From Phallusia mammillata (lineage: Eukaryota > Chordata > Ascidiacea > Phlebobranchia > Ascidiidae), in contig QLIY01000211.1 of the NCBI GenBank assembly GCA_003260075.1, forward strand, positions 9,208 to 73,207: DNA of 64,000 nt. The letters run 5' to 3'. Each line of letters opens with the position of its first letter. The stretch's first letter is position 1. Below the pieces are notes generated by a model. The model worked only from the letters and a program-made list of their open reading frames with translations. It ran no database searches and had not been told where the DNA came from. Below, in pieces: positions 1 through 18,351 of this stretch. The translations under genes were made by a program, and so were the position numbers.

Positions 1-471
1 TAGAGATGTACCGAATATTCGGTTTGCCGAATTTATTCGGCCGAATCGGCCACTTTTGCAAAGATTCGGTTTCGGCCGAATAATTTGTTGCGATTCGGCC
101 GAAACCGAATCTTTTACGAACACTCATTTAAAGCGTTATACGTGTTTTTTTCTGCTTAGTACCAACGAAATCGCGTCAATCATTATATTTTTTTAACACA
201 TTGTCGCTTTTCCCACTGCAGACGGAAATCAGTAATTCATTGTCGGGTTGGCAATCAATGTTATACCTCACTGAACTAAAATAAGGACGAAACAAAACCA
301 TTCTGCACTTATTGCCTGGTAGAACAACTTATGTTTTCATGTCAAACGCGTAGGGTACGAATTCGCGTGACGTCATAAATGATTCGGTTGATTCGGCCGA
401 ATTTATTCGGCAAAACCGCCGAATATTCGGTTTCGGCCGAATCGAAATTTCGCCGATTCGGTACATCACTA
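1..471. mobile_element. MITE with TIR TAGWGATGTACCGAAT
   Basis: The window begins with TAGAGATGTACCGAA and the inverse, TTCGGTACATCACTA, ends at 471. The two ends form inverted repeats rich in the ATTCGG/CCGAAT motif, which recurs many times at both ends. This is a non-autonomous terminal-inverted-repeat element of about 471 bp with no coding capacity. The left target duplication lies outside the window, so the family (probably hAT-like) is not fixed. Confidence 0.7.
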
Positions 472-1404
472 CTTGTGGGCCACCGTACAAAACTGACACA
501 AAAAGGAATTACGCAATAACTGTAGCCTAAGACTCGTGTAAAACGTACGGTAAACGACACGAGACACGACAATCACCACGCCACAACTAATAGAAATCGA
601 TATTGACACGCTTCACTGCATCTTGACCACAACACATTCGAACCCAGGACACTCCCGGGGACGAATCCCGATCAAGGTTTTTTAGGTCTGTATATGGGTC
701 AGGAGCGCCAGGCCATTCGGCCAAGTTCCTGCCATATTTTTAGCGTTTGAACCAACAATTTGACATGTAGCGCTTGTGCTCTACCTAGCGTTTAATGATA
801 TTTTTAATTTTTACGACAACACGATGTTCGGTGGACAACAAGTAATGCTGGTTCCCTAAAAAAAAACGGTTTTGTTTCTACATGTGAAATCAACGTGGTC
901 ATGCAGAACTTAACAAAAATGATTGGTCGTCTTTTTTAACGTACCCTTTAGCTCTGTGTAGTTGTCTTGCCTACAAGTTCTTTAGGAAACTTACGTAGAA
1001 ATAAAATTACGTTTGTTGCAATAGGAAAACCACATGGTGACGTAACCTAATATTAAATCTGCTATAAGTTGTTTGGTGGTATATGTGTTTTCTATCACAT
1101 ATTGTTTCATACATAAACTATGCAATTTTTTGTTTTCTTAGGATGGCTCAGCTGCTGTTTTAACAGACGATGTCAGCTTACAAGTGTTTATGGATCATCT
1201 AAAGACGTTGGCTGTGTCAAGTGCATCATGAAAACGAAGCAATCTCTTGGGTCGTGTGTAGAACAAGTGGAACAAAAGGACGACAGTAGCCTTACGATTT
1301 CGTTGCAATACTTCTATTCCGTAGCCCTGCTTTACTTTTTACCGATAACGACGTTCGTGTTAAATAAATAATATTGAGTCTAATATTGGGTCCATATGTT
1401 AGAA
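472..1404. other. Intergenic, no gene seen
   Basis: I see no exon with recognisable homology here. The open frame at 1120-1371 has no domain, no signal of splicing into a neighbour and no recognised similarity, and it is left uncalled. Confidence 0.5.
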
Positions 1405-2273
1405 CAGGTGTCAGCAAACTACGCGAGGTCATTTCATCCGGCCCGCGACCACATTTTTTGGTTTGCCAAGTCGTATTGATAACTTTGTAACATTCAAAAA
1501 TTAATCTACTCCTTACGAATAAATCTACTCCTTACGAAAGTTCTGCGAAATGTAGGATTGATATTACCTAGTTCTATAGGATTACAACGCCCAGGATGGA
1601 TCCAAAGCCATTTTGTTTAAGCCAGACAAGACTAAGTATTAATAGTGCGCAAACAATTACCTTTTTTGTTACCTGTGACGTAATATATACGCATTGCTCG
1701 TAAGATGAGACTGGCTATAACAGGGGTTCTTAACCAGGGGTACGTGTACCCCTTGGGGGTACGAAGTACCAAAGCAGGGGGTACGACATGCAGTGTGAAA
1801 TTATACGCTATTTAGGCATATTTGTGAAGAATGCGTAACAAGTTACTTTGTTCTATGTCTTTGACTGATTTGTTTTGAATTGACTGATTGTTGGTGTGCT
1901 GGAAATATTGTTCAACTTACAAGACTGTGTAAATGCATGCATTCAACACGTAAGTTATAAATACACTGAAATTAATTCCTATTGTTACAATTTTATTTTC
2001 TTCCGTCGGCCATTGTAGACAAGGGGTACGAGAAAATTTCATGAAAGCTTAAGCGCTAATAAGGTTAAAAAACACTGAGCTATATCATTTAACAGTCGCA
2101 TCACCGGATTTTAAATAGGAATGTAGAAAGACCATATCTTAGCGCCCCTATAAACATCGCCTCACAGGCTAAGTTTGGAAAAAAAGGCGCTAGGGCATGT
2201 AAACTATATTCGGCCCGCGCCAATCATTATTGAACTTATCCGGCCCTCAGTGAAAAAAGTCTGGTGAACCCTG
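1405..2273. mobile_element. hAT-like MITE (outer element of a nest)
   Basis: The left end CAGGTGTCAGCAAACT at 1405 and the inverse of the right end, CAGGGTTCACCAGACT at 2273, match at about 12 of 16 positions. Subterminal GGCCCGCG motifs occur on both sides. The flanks TGTTAGAA (1397-1404) and TGTTAGGA (2274-2281) form a 7/8 target duplication, the length hAT transposases make. A second element interrupts it. Confidence 0.7.
1721..2077. mobile_element. hAT-like MITE nested inside 1405-2273
   Basis: It starts CAGGGGTTCTTAACC and ends GGTTAAAAAACACTG, an imperfect TIR pair. The flanks GGCTATAA and AGCTATAT share the six-base core GCTATA, a decayed 8-bp duplication. It contains repeated GGGGTAC motifs. 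A truncated relative lies in the opposite orientation at 42746. Confidence 0.65.
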
Positions 2274-2633
2274 TGTTAGGATAATATTAGCCTAAACACC
2301 AGTCCGGTCTTTAACCTAATCTTCAAGTCGGCTAAAACAGTCATGGAAGGCAAAAATGTGACCAGAATTTTTTTAAAACCAAACAAAAAAATCAAAATTA
2401 TGTGTTTCGGCACCACAATAAGATAGTTTCACCTTTTAATGGACCAGTTTGATCTTTATTAAACGACATGTGTACAGAGTTAAGATATGACCTATATTTG
2501 GTCTTGTTAAGGAAAGATGGTACAATTTTGTCGTTTAAATGCACTAGTGGCAATGCTTTATCAGGAGGCAGTTTAAACGCCTGTTTATTACATTGTAAGT
2601 TGTCCCTGTTAGCTACAATTACACCCTCCAGCA

Positions 2634-2640
2634 TATATAA
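2634..2640 (+). promoter_or_regulatory. Possible TATA box for SLC6 gene 1
   Basis: TATATAA lies in the stretch upstream of the first transporter, about 340 bp before its ATG, with no other obvious core element. Only the motif and position support it. The transcription start is unknown. Confidence 0.25.
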
Positions 2641-2961
2641 ACGCGGTCTCTTCGGTAAAACTCATCCCACAGGTGGCAGCATTTCTTCAGCTGTGCACGA
2701 GGAAGCTTGTCTATTTTTTGCAAATTTGGGTGGATAATTCTCACAACAAAAACTCCGGAACAGCAAAAACAATTTGTTGCCACCAAACATTTCCTTTTTG
2801 GGTCAAATTTAGCGGTTCACAGCAGCCCAGTGACACGGCTATGAGAAGAAAAATTGTTTGGCATAGTGGCGGTCTTTTAATATTATAAAAGTAGGAAAAA
2901 GGAAATAGTCGCAAACAACTATACGTTCCTATGTCTCAATTACGGCAGTGGCCGTTAGTGT

Positions 2962-2976
2962 ATGGATTCGAGCTAA
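2962..2976 (+). promoter_or_regulatory. Short upstream ORF before SLC6 gene 1
   Basis: ATG GAT TCG AGC TAA (MDSS-stop) ends 7 bases before the transporter ATG at 2984. If the 5' leader includes it, it could damp translation of the main frame. Whether it is transcribed is not visible. Confidence 0.35.
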
Positions 2977-2983
2977 GAAAGGC

Positions 2984-10380
<7,397 letters not shown>

Positions 10381-10415
10381 CAAACCCATGTTGTGAACAG
10401 AACAATTAACACACA

Positions 10416-10500
10416 GTAAGTACATACGTGTTCAAGGTCATGCTAGGTTTTTGTCTGTCACGGTATTTTTATTTATTTATTTGTGATTTCGTTTTTGCAG
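10416..10500 (+). other. Possible 3' UTR intron of SLC6 gene 1
   Basis: A strong donor (CA|GTAAGT) lies 36 bases after the TAG at 10380, and a pyrimidine-rich acceptor TTTTTGCAG ends at 10500. An intron in the 3' UTR fits. Transcript data would decide. Confidence 0.4.
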
Positions 10501-10762
10501 ATGAAATTTCCACAACAATGGTCGAATCTTTGACAAGAGTGGTAGTAGTGATCTAATATATGACGCTGCTTTGTTTGATTTGGTCTTTTATTACTTCACT
10601 CTTTTCAAATTCCTGCTTTTCCTACATTAGTTATTCAATAGTGATGTTTGAGTGAATGACGTTAATTCAAAATACGTTTTGTATATGCTGCGTGCTTTGA
10701 CTGTACGACTTCTCTATGTAATGCATACGAGAAATGGCTTACTTGGTTTGCGAAAAAATACA

Positions 10763-10768
10763 AATAAA
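10763..10768 (+). terminator. Candidate poly(A) signal, SLC6 gene 1
   Basis: AATAAA about 380 bases after the stop codon and 330 bases before the next gene's ATG. It is the best-placed signal for the 3' end of gene 1. Confidence 0.4.
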
Positions 10769-11096
10769 AACAAACTGCAACCGGAACTTAAGCTGTTTCG
10801 TATTGTTGTCATTTTTTGCAGCTACAAGTCACTTAGTAATGAAATGTTATATGTTTGGTAGGCTGTATAATGTTTCGATGTTTGTCTATTTTTACCCATT
10901 AAAGTTTCAACTAACAACGCGGATGCACTCGAAGATTAAGAGAAAGAAGGGACCGGAGAGCACGATCGTGACAAGGCATACAAAGAGAAAAAGGGATGGA
11001 GAGCTTGATAGTTAAACAAATACAAATTTGTTGTCACAAGCTTAGTTTGAATTGGAAAACAACTTCAGTGTCCATAAAACGTGAAGACAAATAAAA

Positions 11097-14000
11097 ATGG
11101 ACGAAGTAGATCACAAGTTAACTGATGTAAGCAAGTCGAAAAACAGAGCAAGACCGAAATGGAGAAAATCATGGGATTTTGTGTTTGCCGCGGTTGGGTT
11201 TAGCGTAGGACTTGGCAACCTATGGCGTTTTCCTTATCTATGTTTCAAAAACGGAGGAGGTGAGTCCTGTGAATTGTGAAGGAAACAATTAACCAATATC
11301 TGCAATAAATTCACTAGATTTTGAGCAATTTTTTTCCCTATTTGTATTGCATAGCCTTTTTTTTTCAATATCTGTTATAAGTTTTTCGATATCTGTTATC
11401 GCGTTGTTTCTACATTACTTGATTACTGTTTGGGTCAGAACCCTATAAGCTTGCTAAAAACAAAGCTAATAAAAGAAAAAAGTCCAAATATGAAATATAA
11501 AAAGACCGAGTGATGAACAGCTCAAAGGTTTTGTTTTACCCTACGACCATTTATTTAAATTTTGAAGCATGCAGGCCACATTATTTTTTTTCGAGGCGTT
11601 GTCCACCAGATCTAGCTTCGCATCATTACAACACATGCCGAGAAAACTATGTAATTCAAAGGTTGCTTTTTATATGCGTGTTTCAGGCAGGCAAAGTCTG
11701 CCAGATGAATCGTTGGCACGAACTCACAACAGCTCATATGTTTGTTGTTGAAAAGGAAATTCGATAACATTAAAAGCAAACGTCACGATTTAACTTCCTG
11801 ATATTGTGCCTTTTGTACAAGATGAAAAAATAAACAGAATGTCGCATTCTGTTGCATTTATAAAAGCAATAATTTGAGCCTGTCATGCAACAAAAACTGT
11901 AAAAATGCTTTACGATCAAAGACTTTTTTTTAAATGGCCGAGTTTAAATAAGGGCTTATGTTTGATTTGTGTTTTGGTTTCACGTTGACAAATCTGTTTT
12001 GCTTGCAGTTTTGACTTTAAAACAAACAAAGTTTGGGTTTGGCCATGTACGAACCCAATTTTCGGTCCGCTTACAGTCCAAATCAATGCATATGTTTGTT
12101 TACTAAGGAATCTGCCCAGAATAATCTATAATATAAATCTATTACCTGTCACAGTTTGAAACACCGCAGCTTAATTGTCAACAAATCTTTTCCTAAACAG
12201 GCGCTTTTCTGATTCCGTACGTGCTGTTTGCAATTTTCATCGCCCTACCTGGTCTTATTTTGGACACCTCGCTTGGTCAACGCACGCGACAAGGCTTACT
12301 ACAGAGCTGGAATATTTCACCAATATTCAAAGGTTTTTTCAAGGCGTTTTAGAATTCAGATGTCTAAAATTTTGAAACGAATGCGCTGATTTTGTTAACC
12401 CGATTCGAGAGAAAAATGTGTTCGGTATGAAAAGTTGGTACAAAAACATAATTACTTGGAAAGTGACTTTTTATGTTTTTCTCGTAAAAATGTTTTAGCT
12501 TTTTAGACGTACAAACATCCTATTTGCAACAATATTCAATGTGGCGCGTCCAGGCTGGAACAATTTAAAATTCGACAGCAGTGCAGTTAGGCAAACTTCT
12601 ATGAAATTGTTTTCAGGAATAGGCCTGGCGCAGTTCGTCTTGATTTTAAACGCCTCAATATCATATCCCATTATTCTGGCTTGGGCGGTCAAATATTTGG
12701 TTCGAAGTTTTGCGAGCACTCTTCCCTGGGCAAGTTGTACCAACAAATGGAACAGCGTCAACTGCATTCCCTTTAACAACTCAAAGCCTATATCAAACAC
12801 AAATCTCTCTGTGTCTGCTGCCACTGAATTTTGGAAGTAAGTTCCACTTGGTGTTACCGAGGTCAACATTAAGAATCGGTGTGTGTGTTTATACATTGTG
12901 TGTTTATGCCCGATAGACTTGAAAAATACTACAAAAGTTTGTGTTAAATGATGTAAAAACAAACACTGTTTTTTTTCTGTACTGTAATTGAAAACCACTG
13001 CGGTAATTGTTTTCAAAAAGGCGCTTTTTAGATGGGAAGTTCTTCACATGTCGAGAGGAATTACCGACGTTGGTCAAATTCAAACTGATCTAGCGATGTA
13101 CCTTTGTATAGTATGGATCCTAATGTACCTTGCAACTTTCAAAGGGATTGAATGGTCAGCCAAGGTACAATACTAAAATGATTCTAATTCACAACATGTT
13201 TCTATCGTGAACAGCTCACATGCACTTGGTGATCAAACAAGTTGTATTTAGCGGAAATAGTACTTGCATACAATATTTTTGTGGGTAGAGGACACGCCCT
13301 AGCACGATTCATATGATTTTTATTCGTGCAGGCAGATGCTCAGTCAAATCAAATTAATGTTGCTAGTAGGCTTGAAAATGGGGCCCGTACTCGAAAGTGA
13401 ACTCCGAAACCCGGTTCCAACCCTATGTCGCAGTTATCTGCTTGTGAGACGTGCTTGGAGTACAGCACTTCACCCGAGAAAATTTTTCCGCAAAAAATTG
13501 TAATTACTTTTTGTTGATTTCTTTTGTCATCAATCCAGGTCGTGTACGTCACAGCTACATTACCATTTCCGCTGTTGACGATTGTCCTTGTCCGCAGTTT
13601 GATGCTAGATGGCGCTATAGCGGGACTTAAATATTACTTGATTCCGGATATGGGAAAACTATCCGATTTTTCGGTAAATCAATGTAAATTTTTCAGCACA
13701 CAATATGTTTACTAATCTTCCACACTTTTGGCAGGTTTGGGCAAGTGCTTGTTCTCAAGTTCTATTCAGCAACGGGGCGGGATTAGGCGTCGTTATTTCA
13801 TTGGGAAGTTTCAACGATCGGCGACACAATTTTTGGAGGTTCAAGCATATTGAAACAGCAGTTTGTTTATTGAGAAGCCTGTTTTCGCTGTCAAAAAAAT
13901 TGAGTTTTGGATTTTTTTTTAATCAATTTATCAAATGTTTTCTATTTTCAAAACACAGGGATTCCATAACAATTGTTGGAATGAACATGCTAACAAGTTT

Positions 14001-16175
14001 TATAGGAGGTTTTGCTGTTTTCGCAACATTGGGTTCAATGGCTACCTACCAGGTAAATGAACTTCGTCCTGTTCATAGCTTTACATGAACCAAAATTCGA
14101 AGCAACCATAACACAAACTTCCTGGATAAACTAGTTTATGTTGTAAGTTTGCATACAAAATGGTAACAAGCCAAAGTGTTGGCAAAACATTTTTTGTTGG
14201 TGCTTCGGTTTCGGCCAGTAAAATCGCAACCAAACGATCCAAAAGCAAACCATAAAGAATAACATCGAGATTATAATATACTGGCGCTCTACTTTTTAAG
14301 ATACACATTTAATGCCGAGTTGGACGACAAAATTCAAATCCAATTGACACTCGTTAGCTGCATTATATGCACTAAGTTATAAAATAGCCAAGATGACAAT
14401 TTTAAGCAGTGTATTTTTAATCAAACATGCAAAATGTTTTAACAGAATTTTTAGCTCTTCCGGCAGTTTTTTATTGTAATATGCCAACGTTTCGATGTCC
14501 CATACGAAACACCTTCATCAGGGTAATGACATACATTGCAAACATAAGTTATTATAAAGCGAAAAGGGCGGCAAAATGTTTTACAGAATACAACAGTGGA
14601 TCAGGTAGCGACGTCAGGTCCAGGTTTAGCGTTTATTGCTTATCCCGAAACACTTTCTCTTTTACCACTTCCACAAATTTGGTGTGTTCTCTTTTTCCTG
14701 ACGATATTATTTCTAGGATACGACAGTCAGGTGCACAAATTTCTTTATTTATTACTTGTGAAAAGAAATCTGGACAAATGAAATTAACAAACATATCATT
14801 CACTGTAAATTATATGCATTCCGATATGTACGTTTGTTTCGTGTTTATTCTGGCACCGTCGTATTACATCATAAATGCATTTCTATGTTGTGTGGCTGTA
14901 GCGAATTGCCGAAGAGACGTGCCCTACGCGGCTTAGAAGCCTGCAGTTGGAGTTGGTGTCGAGCGGTGGTTGTGTCGCGACAGTTTTATCTGCGCTTTTA
15001 TCGTTTTTATACTTTTTTATATCATTTTAATACAAGTTTGAATTGAGTACTGACTGCACGTTATTGCCACATAATCGAAAAAGGCTTTACACGTTATGGT
15101 CACTGTTCCGAAAGCTTTTATGTTTTTATACATCCTGCTCTTATTGTGTACACCTCAACCAAGCCTCCAAAGCTTTAGGTTTATTACTGTTACAAACCCT
15201 TTCTCACATTCACAGTTTGTGTGTCAAGAAACCTTAGTATCGGTGATCCTCGATAACTGTGGAAGGGTTAGAGATCATCGATATGGAAGAGAACTCTCAC
15301 AGGCTCTGCTATGCTCCTTACTATGTCTATGCGGTCTTTCCATGGTGACAGAGGTAAACTTGAACGCAATTATTTTTATTCATTAGTGTTAAACTGATGA
15401 AAACTAACATATTGCTTTTCTATTAAGGGGGGCGTCTACCTTTTCGAACTACACAGCAGCTACAGTGTAGCGGGATGGTGTTGGCTTTTTATTGTGGCGT
15501 GTGAGTGCGTCGCCGTCGCCTGGTGCTACGGATTTGACAGATACTGGGATGATGTCAAAAAAAATGACTGGTGAAAGAAAAATTTGGAGACTTTGGATGA
15601 AACTGTCATGGAAATTTGTGGCACCCCTGACATGCATTGTAAGCGATTTTCTGCAACATTTCCATACAAGTACAACTAAACACATATCAGCAAATTTACG
15701 TTTAACAGATAATAGCTATCTACTACATTGCGATCACCAAACCTCCAGTGTATGAAGAATACCAATATCCAAAGTGGGCTGAGAGCTTTGGTCATTTGCT
15801 AAGCGCCATTCCTGTCATGTTTGTGCCCGGCTTTGCAATTTACATAAGCATAAAAACATGGAGAAGCGGTGGCAAGCTGAGAGAGGTAACACATTCTATA
15901 GCATTAACATGTTTGATGAATTCGATTCCTGTCTTGTTCTGAAACGTCTGAAAAAGTGTTTATTTCGAATTGGTTTTATAAATATACCAATTTCGCCAGA
16001 AACATGGTGTGAATTTAGATCAGAAACCTCCCTGGTTTCAAATCCTGCATTTTTCTGAATGGTTTAAACTTAAAGTCTAAAAACTATTGTGCAGTTACTT
16101 TCTGAGTCCAATGGGAAACGACAACCCAGCATGGAGGAGATGGCAGCGTTTCACCCAAACGACGATTATTTGTGA
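11097..16175 (+). CDS. SLC6 Na+/Cl- neurotransmitter/amino-acid transporter, gene 2 (frameshift in exon 10)
   Basis: Tandem paralogue of gene 1, same exon number and intron phases. Exons: 11097-11259, 12201-12332, 12617-12836, 13032-13164, 13539-13673, 13735-13838, 13959-14052, 14587-14730, 15216-15353, 15428-15638, 15709-15885, 16095-16175. TM1 reads [21 protein letters not shown]2 cysteines are in [13 protein letters not shown]6 has [14 protein letters not shown]7 NMLTS and TM8 LGYDSQF. Frame is lost at an A8 run (15557-15564) in exon 10, giving TGA at 15572-15574. One A fewer restores a phase that fits all downstream exons ([17 protein letters not shown], then LLSESNGK to the TGA at 16175), about 576 aa. 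As written the protein lacks TM11-12. A sequencing error in a homopolymer is the simplest explanation, but a real null allele is possible. Confidence 0.86.
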
Positions 16176-16419
16176 AGAAATTGGCGTGTCAGCACATCCA
16201 TGTTTTCGAGGCATCAGTAGTTATAATGTATCAGATGCAAATTTTCATCAGTACACGTATTTTATGCATTGCATATTTAAGCGTTAGATGATGGACCCCT
16301 TGAAACAAAAACAGGCAATTTGCGCCAATAATTTGTAAATGCAAAGTTACCCAAACCATAAATTTACTTTTCGCTTTATAGTTTGTAAATTATGACTCGC
16401 ATCTTAGCTTTGTATATTA

Positions 16420-17349
16420 CGGCGGTTCTCAAACTGGGGTCCGCGGTCCTTTTGGGGTCCGTGAGATAATTTTGGGAGGATTGCGAAAAGGTTGAAGTAA
16501 TTCTATAATCTTATTTGGCGTCGGTTTGTGCCACCAAATAAGTTTAAATCAAAGTAGAATTGAGAATCGACTGTATCAACTGCTGAACAATAGCCTTTAT
16601 TGCATGCAATTAATAAAAATGTAATTGTTCTCGCACAATCGTAATGTTTTTTGTCTTGTCTGTAATGTCACTTGCTGTCTTTGGATTTTTGTTATGTGCA
16701 ATTGGACATTTTGCATAACTAGCTAAAATCCTGCAATCAACTTTCGTTTTTCTGAAAATACACACTTAGGCTTAGGGACCGTGAGCCCTCGAAACAATGA
16801 CAAAGGGGCCGTTTTGAAAAAATAATGAAAAAGTTTGAGAACCACTGGCATAGGCGCCGATTGGGCGGTGGCGGGGTGGCGCCGCCACCTTCGGTTTCTA
16901 AAGCACGGTGTGGATATTTTGATTTGTTTGTAGCGGTATCGCACAAAACATCGTAAAATCTGGGAACATTTTCGCTTTTAAACAAGCGTACTGGCGAAAA
17001 AGCAACAAAACGTACCGAAACTGCAACCTGTTTTGGTCAGTGTCTTGTTTATGACGTCAAACACACAATTGTTGGCATTGAATATATGGCCATTATTGTG
17101 TACAATGCGATTGTACTGTAATAAATAGTTATTGGGGGGGGGGCTTTCCTAAACGTTGCTAAACCAATAATAACGTTAAAGCAAAGTATTTCAAACAAAT
17201 ATTATTTCACAAAAAATTGAAAAACGTTGCATTCTATTTTTTAGTTGGAGCTCGTGTGGTTGTACGTATTGGTGACGTCACTTCATGTGACGTCATAATT
17301 TACGTCCGCCACCTTGCATTTTTGTAAAACTCGGCGCCTATGACCACTG
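16420..17349. mobile_element. hAT MITE interrupted by a nested element
   Basis: It starts CGGCGGTTCTCAAACTGGGG and its end, GTTTGAGAACCACTG, is regenerated at 17349 after the nested insertion. Perfect 8-bp duplications GTATATTA flank it at 16412-16419 and 17350-17357. The internal sequence (GGGGTCCG, TTGAAGTAATTCTATAATC) matches the copy at 38383-38743. It lies downstream of SLC6 gene 2 and holds an AATAAA at 16612. Confidence 0.9.
16849..17342. mobile_element. Nested TIR element, TIR CATAGGCGCCGA
   Basis: The perfect 12-bp inverted ends CATAGGCGCCGA (16849) and TCGGCGCCTATG (17342) are flanked by perfect 8-bp duplications ACCACTGG (16841-16848 and 17343-17350). The target is the 3' terminus of the host hAT MITE. 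It is 494 bp and non-coding, with a poly-G stretch near 17133. The 8-bp duplication points to hAT again, from a different family. Confidence 0.9.
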
Positions 17350-17357
17350 GTATATTA

Positions 17358-18351
17358 TGGTAAGTGTTGTGGTACAATTTTCGTACCCGAATCAATAAAA
17401 TTGACTTATTACGTTTTAGTGGTGCAGGGTCCAAGTGTGACATCCAAAGGCAGTTACGTTTTCAACCTCAACGGAACGTAAATACTAACGTGATTGAAAC
17501 TCAAACACACACATATCTTGTCGCGAAAGAGAAATGGCGCGCAGTCGTTACAAGGAGGTTGTATCTGATGCTCTGTTAATCGTTAACGAATTATGAGATT
17601 TTGTCTTTACAACACCGTTCGATGGGTTGAAAAGTAACTTGCCAAAACGACATTAACGAGAGTTGTATTAACAGGCTTTTGAGAGCAGTAGAGATACACT
17701 AACACTATTTGGATTGTAGGGGAAAACTCGAGTTAGATTTGGCCCAATATTTGTGATCAAATACAAGCAACGACTTTGTTAGTTCAAAGAGCAGTCCTAG
17801 GCATGTAATGATATGTCCTGATTGGGGAAAACAGTTTTACATTTAAACCGTTGTCCGACATGTTGAGCATAATAGCTACAGGTTTATTACAAATAAAAAT
17901 TTGTGTCCATGCTAGTTTTATATCATCAGAAAAACGCATAAAGGGATTTATTAAACGAAGTAAACAAAAGAAAGAAACTTTTGTTGAAGTTTCATTTATG
18001 TCTTTTTGTGTTATAATTTGAAACAAAGTTTTACAGGTATAGGTGTAAGTTGCCAACTAGTTTCTACGCGTACACTAAAATTAATATCACATACACTTAT
18101 AGAACACAGAAACTTAGTACAGTGACTTTCTGCACATAAAGCTTGTGCCAAGTCATTACTGGCAACCTGCTTAGCCAGTCCAAAACTTTCCAGCAGCAAA
18201 TAGAAGCGGTATTGTCATTTACCACAGAACCGTTCAGTCAATGCCAGGACAAGGTGAACAATAGTTGGACCAACATTAAAGTTCCACACAAAGAAGTCAA
18301 GCCTGAATTGTTTTGATACCCCATCGAATTTAGACATAATCCATCGGGGTT
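17358..18351. other. Intergenic, no gene seen
   Basis: Between the nested MITEs and the protease ATG. No exon, repeat or RNA gene that I can support. The upstream region of the protease is AT-rich without a clear TATA motif. Confidence 0.4.

Noticed and set aside
16412..16855. hAT MITE ending at 16847 without a target duplication
   Set aside because: The right flank did not match GTATATTA. The true end was found at 17349 after removing a nested insertion.
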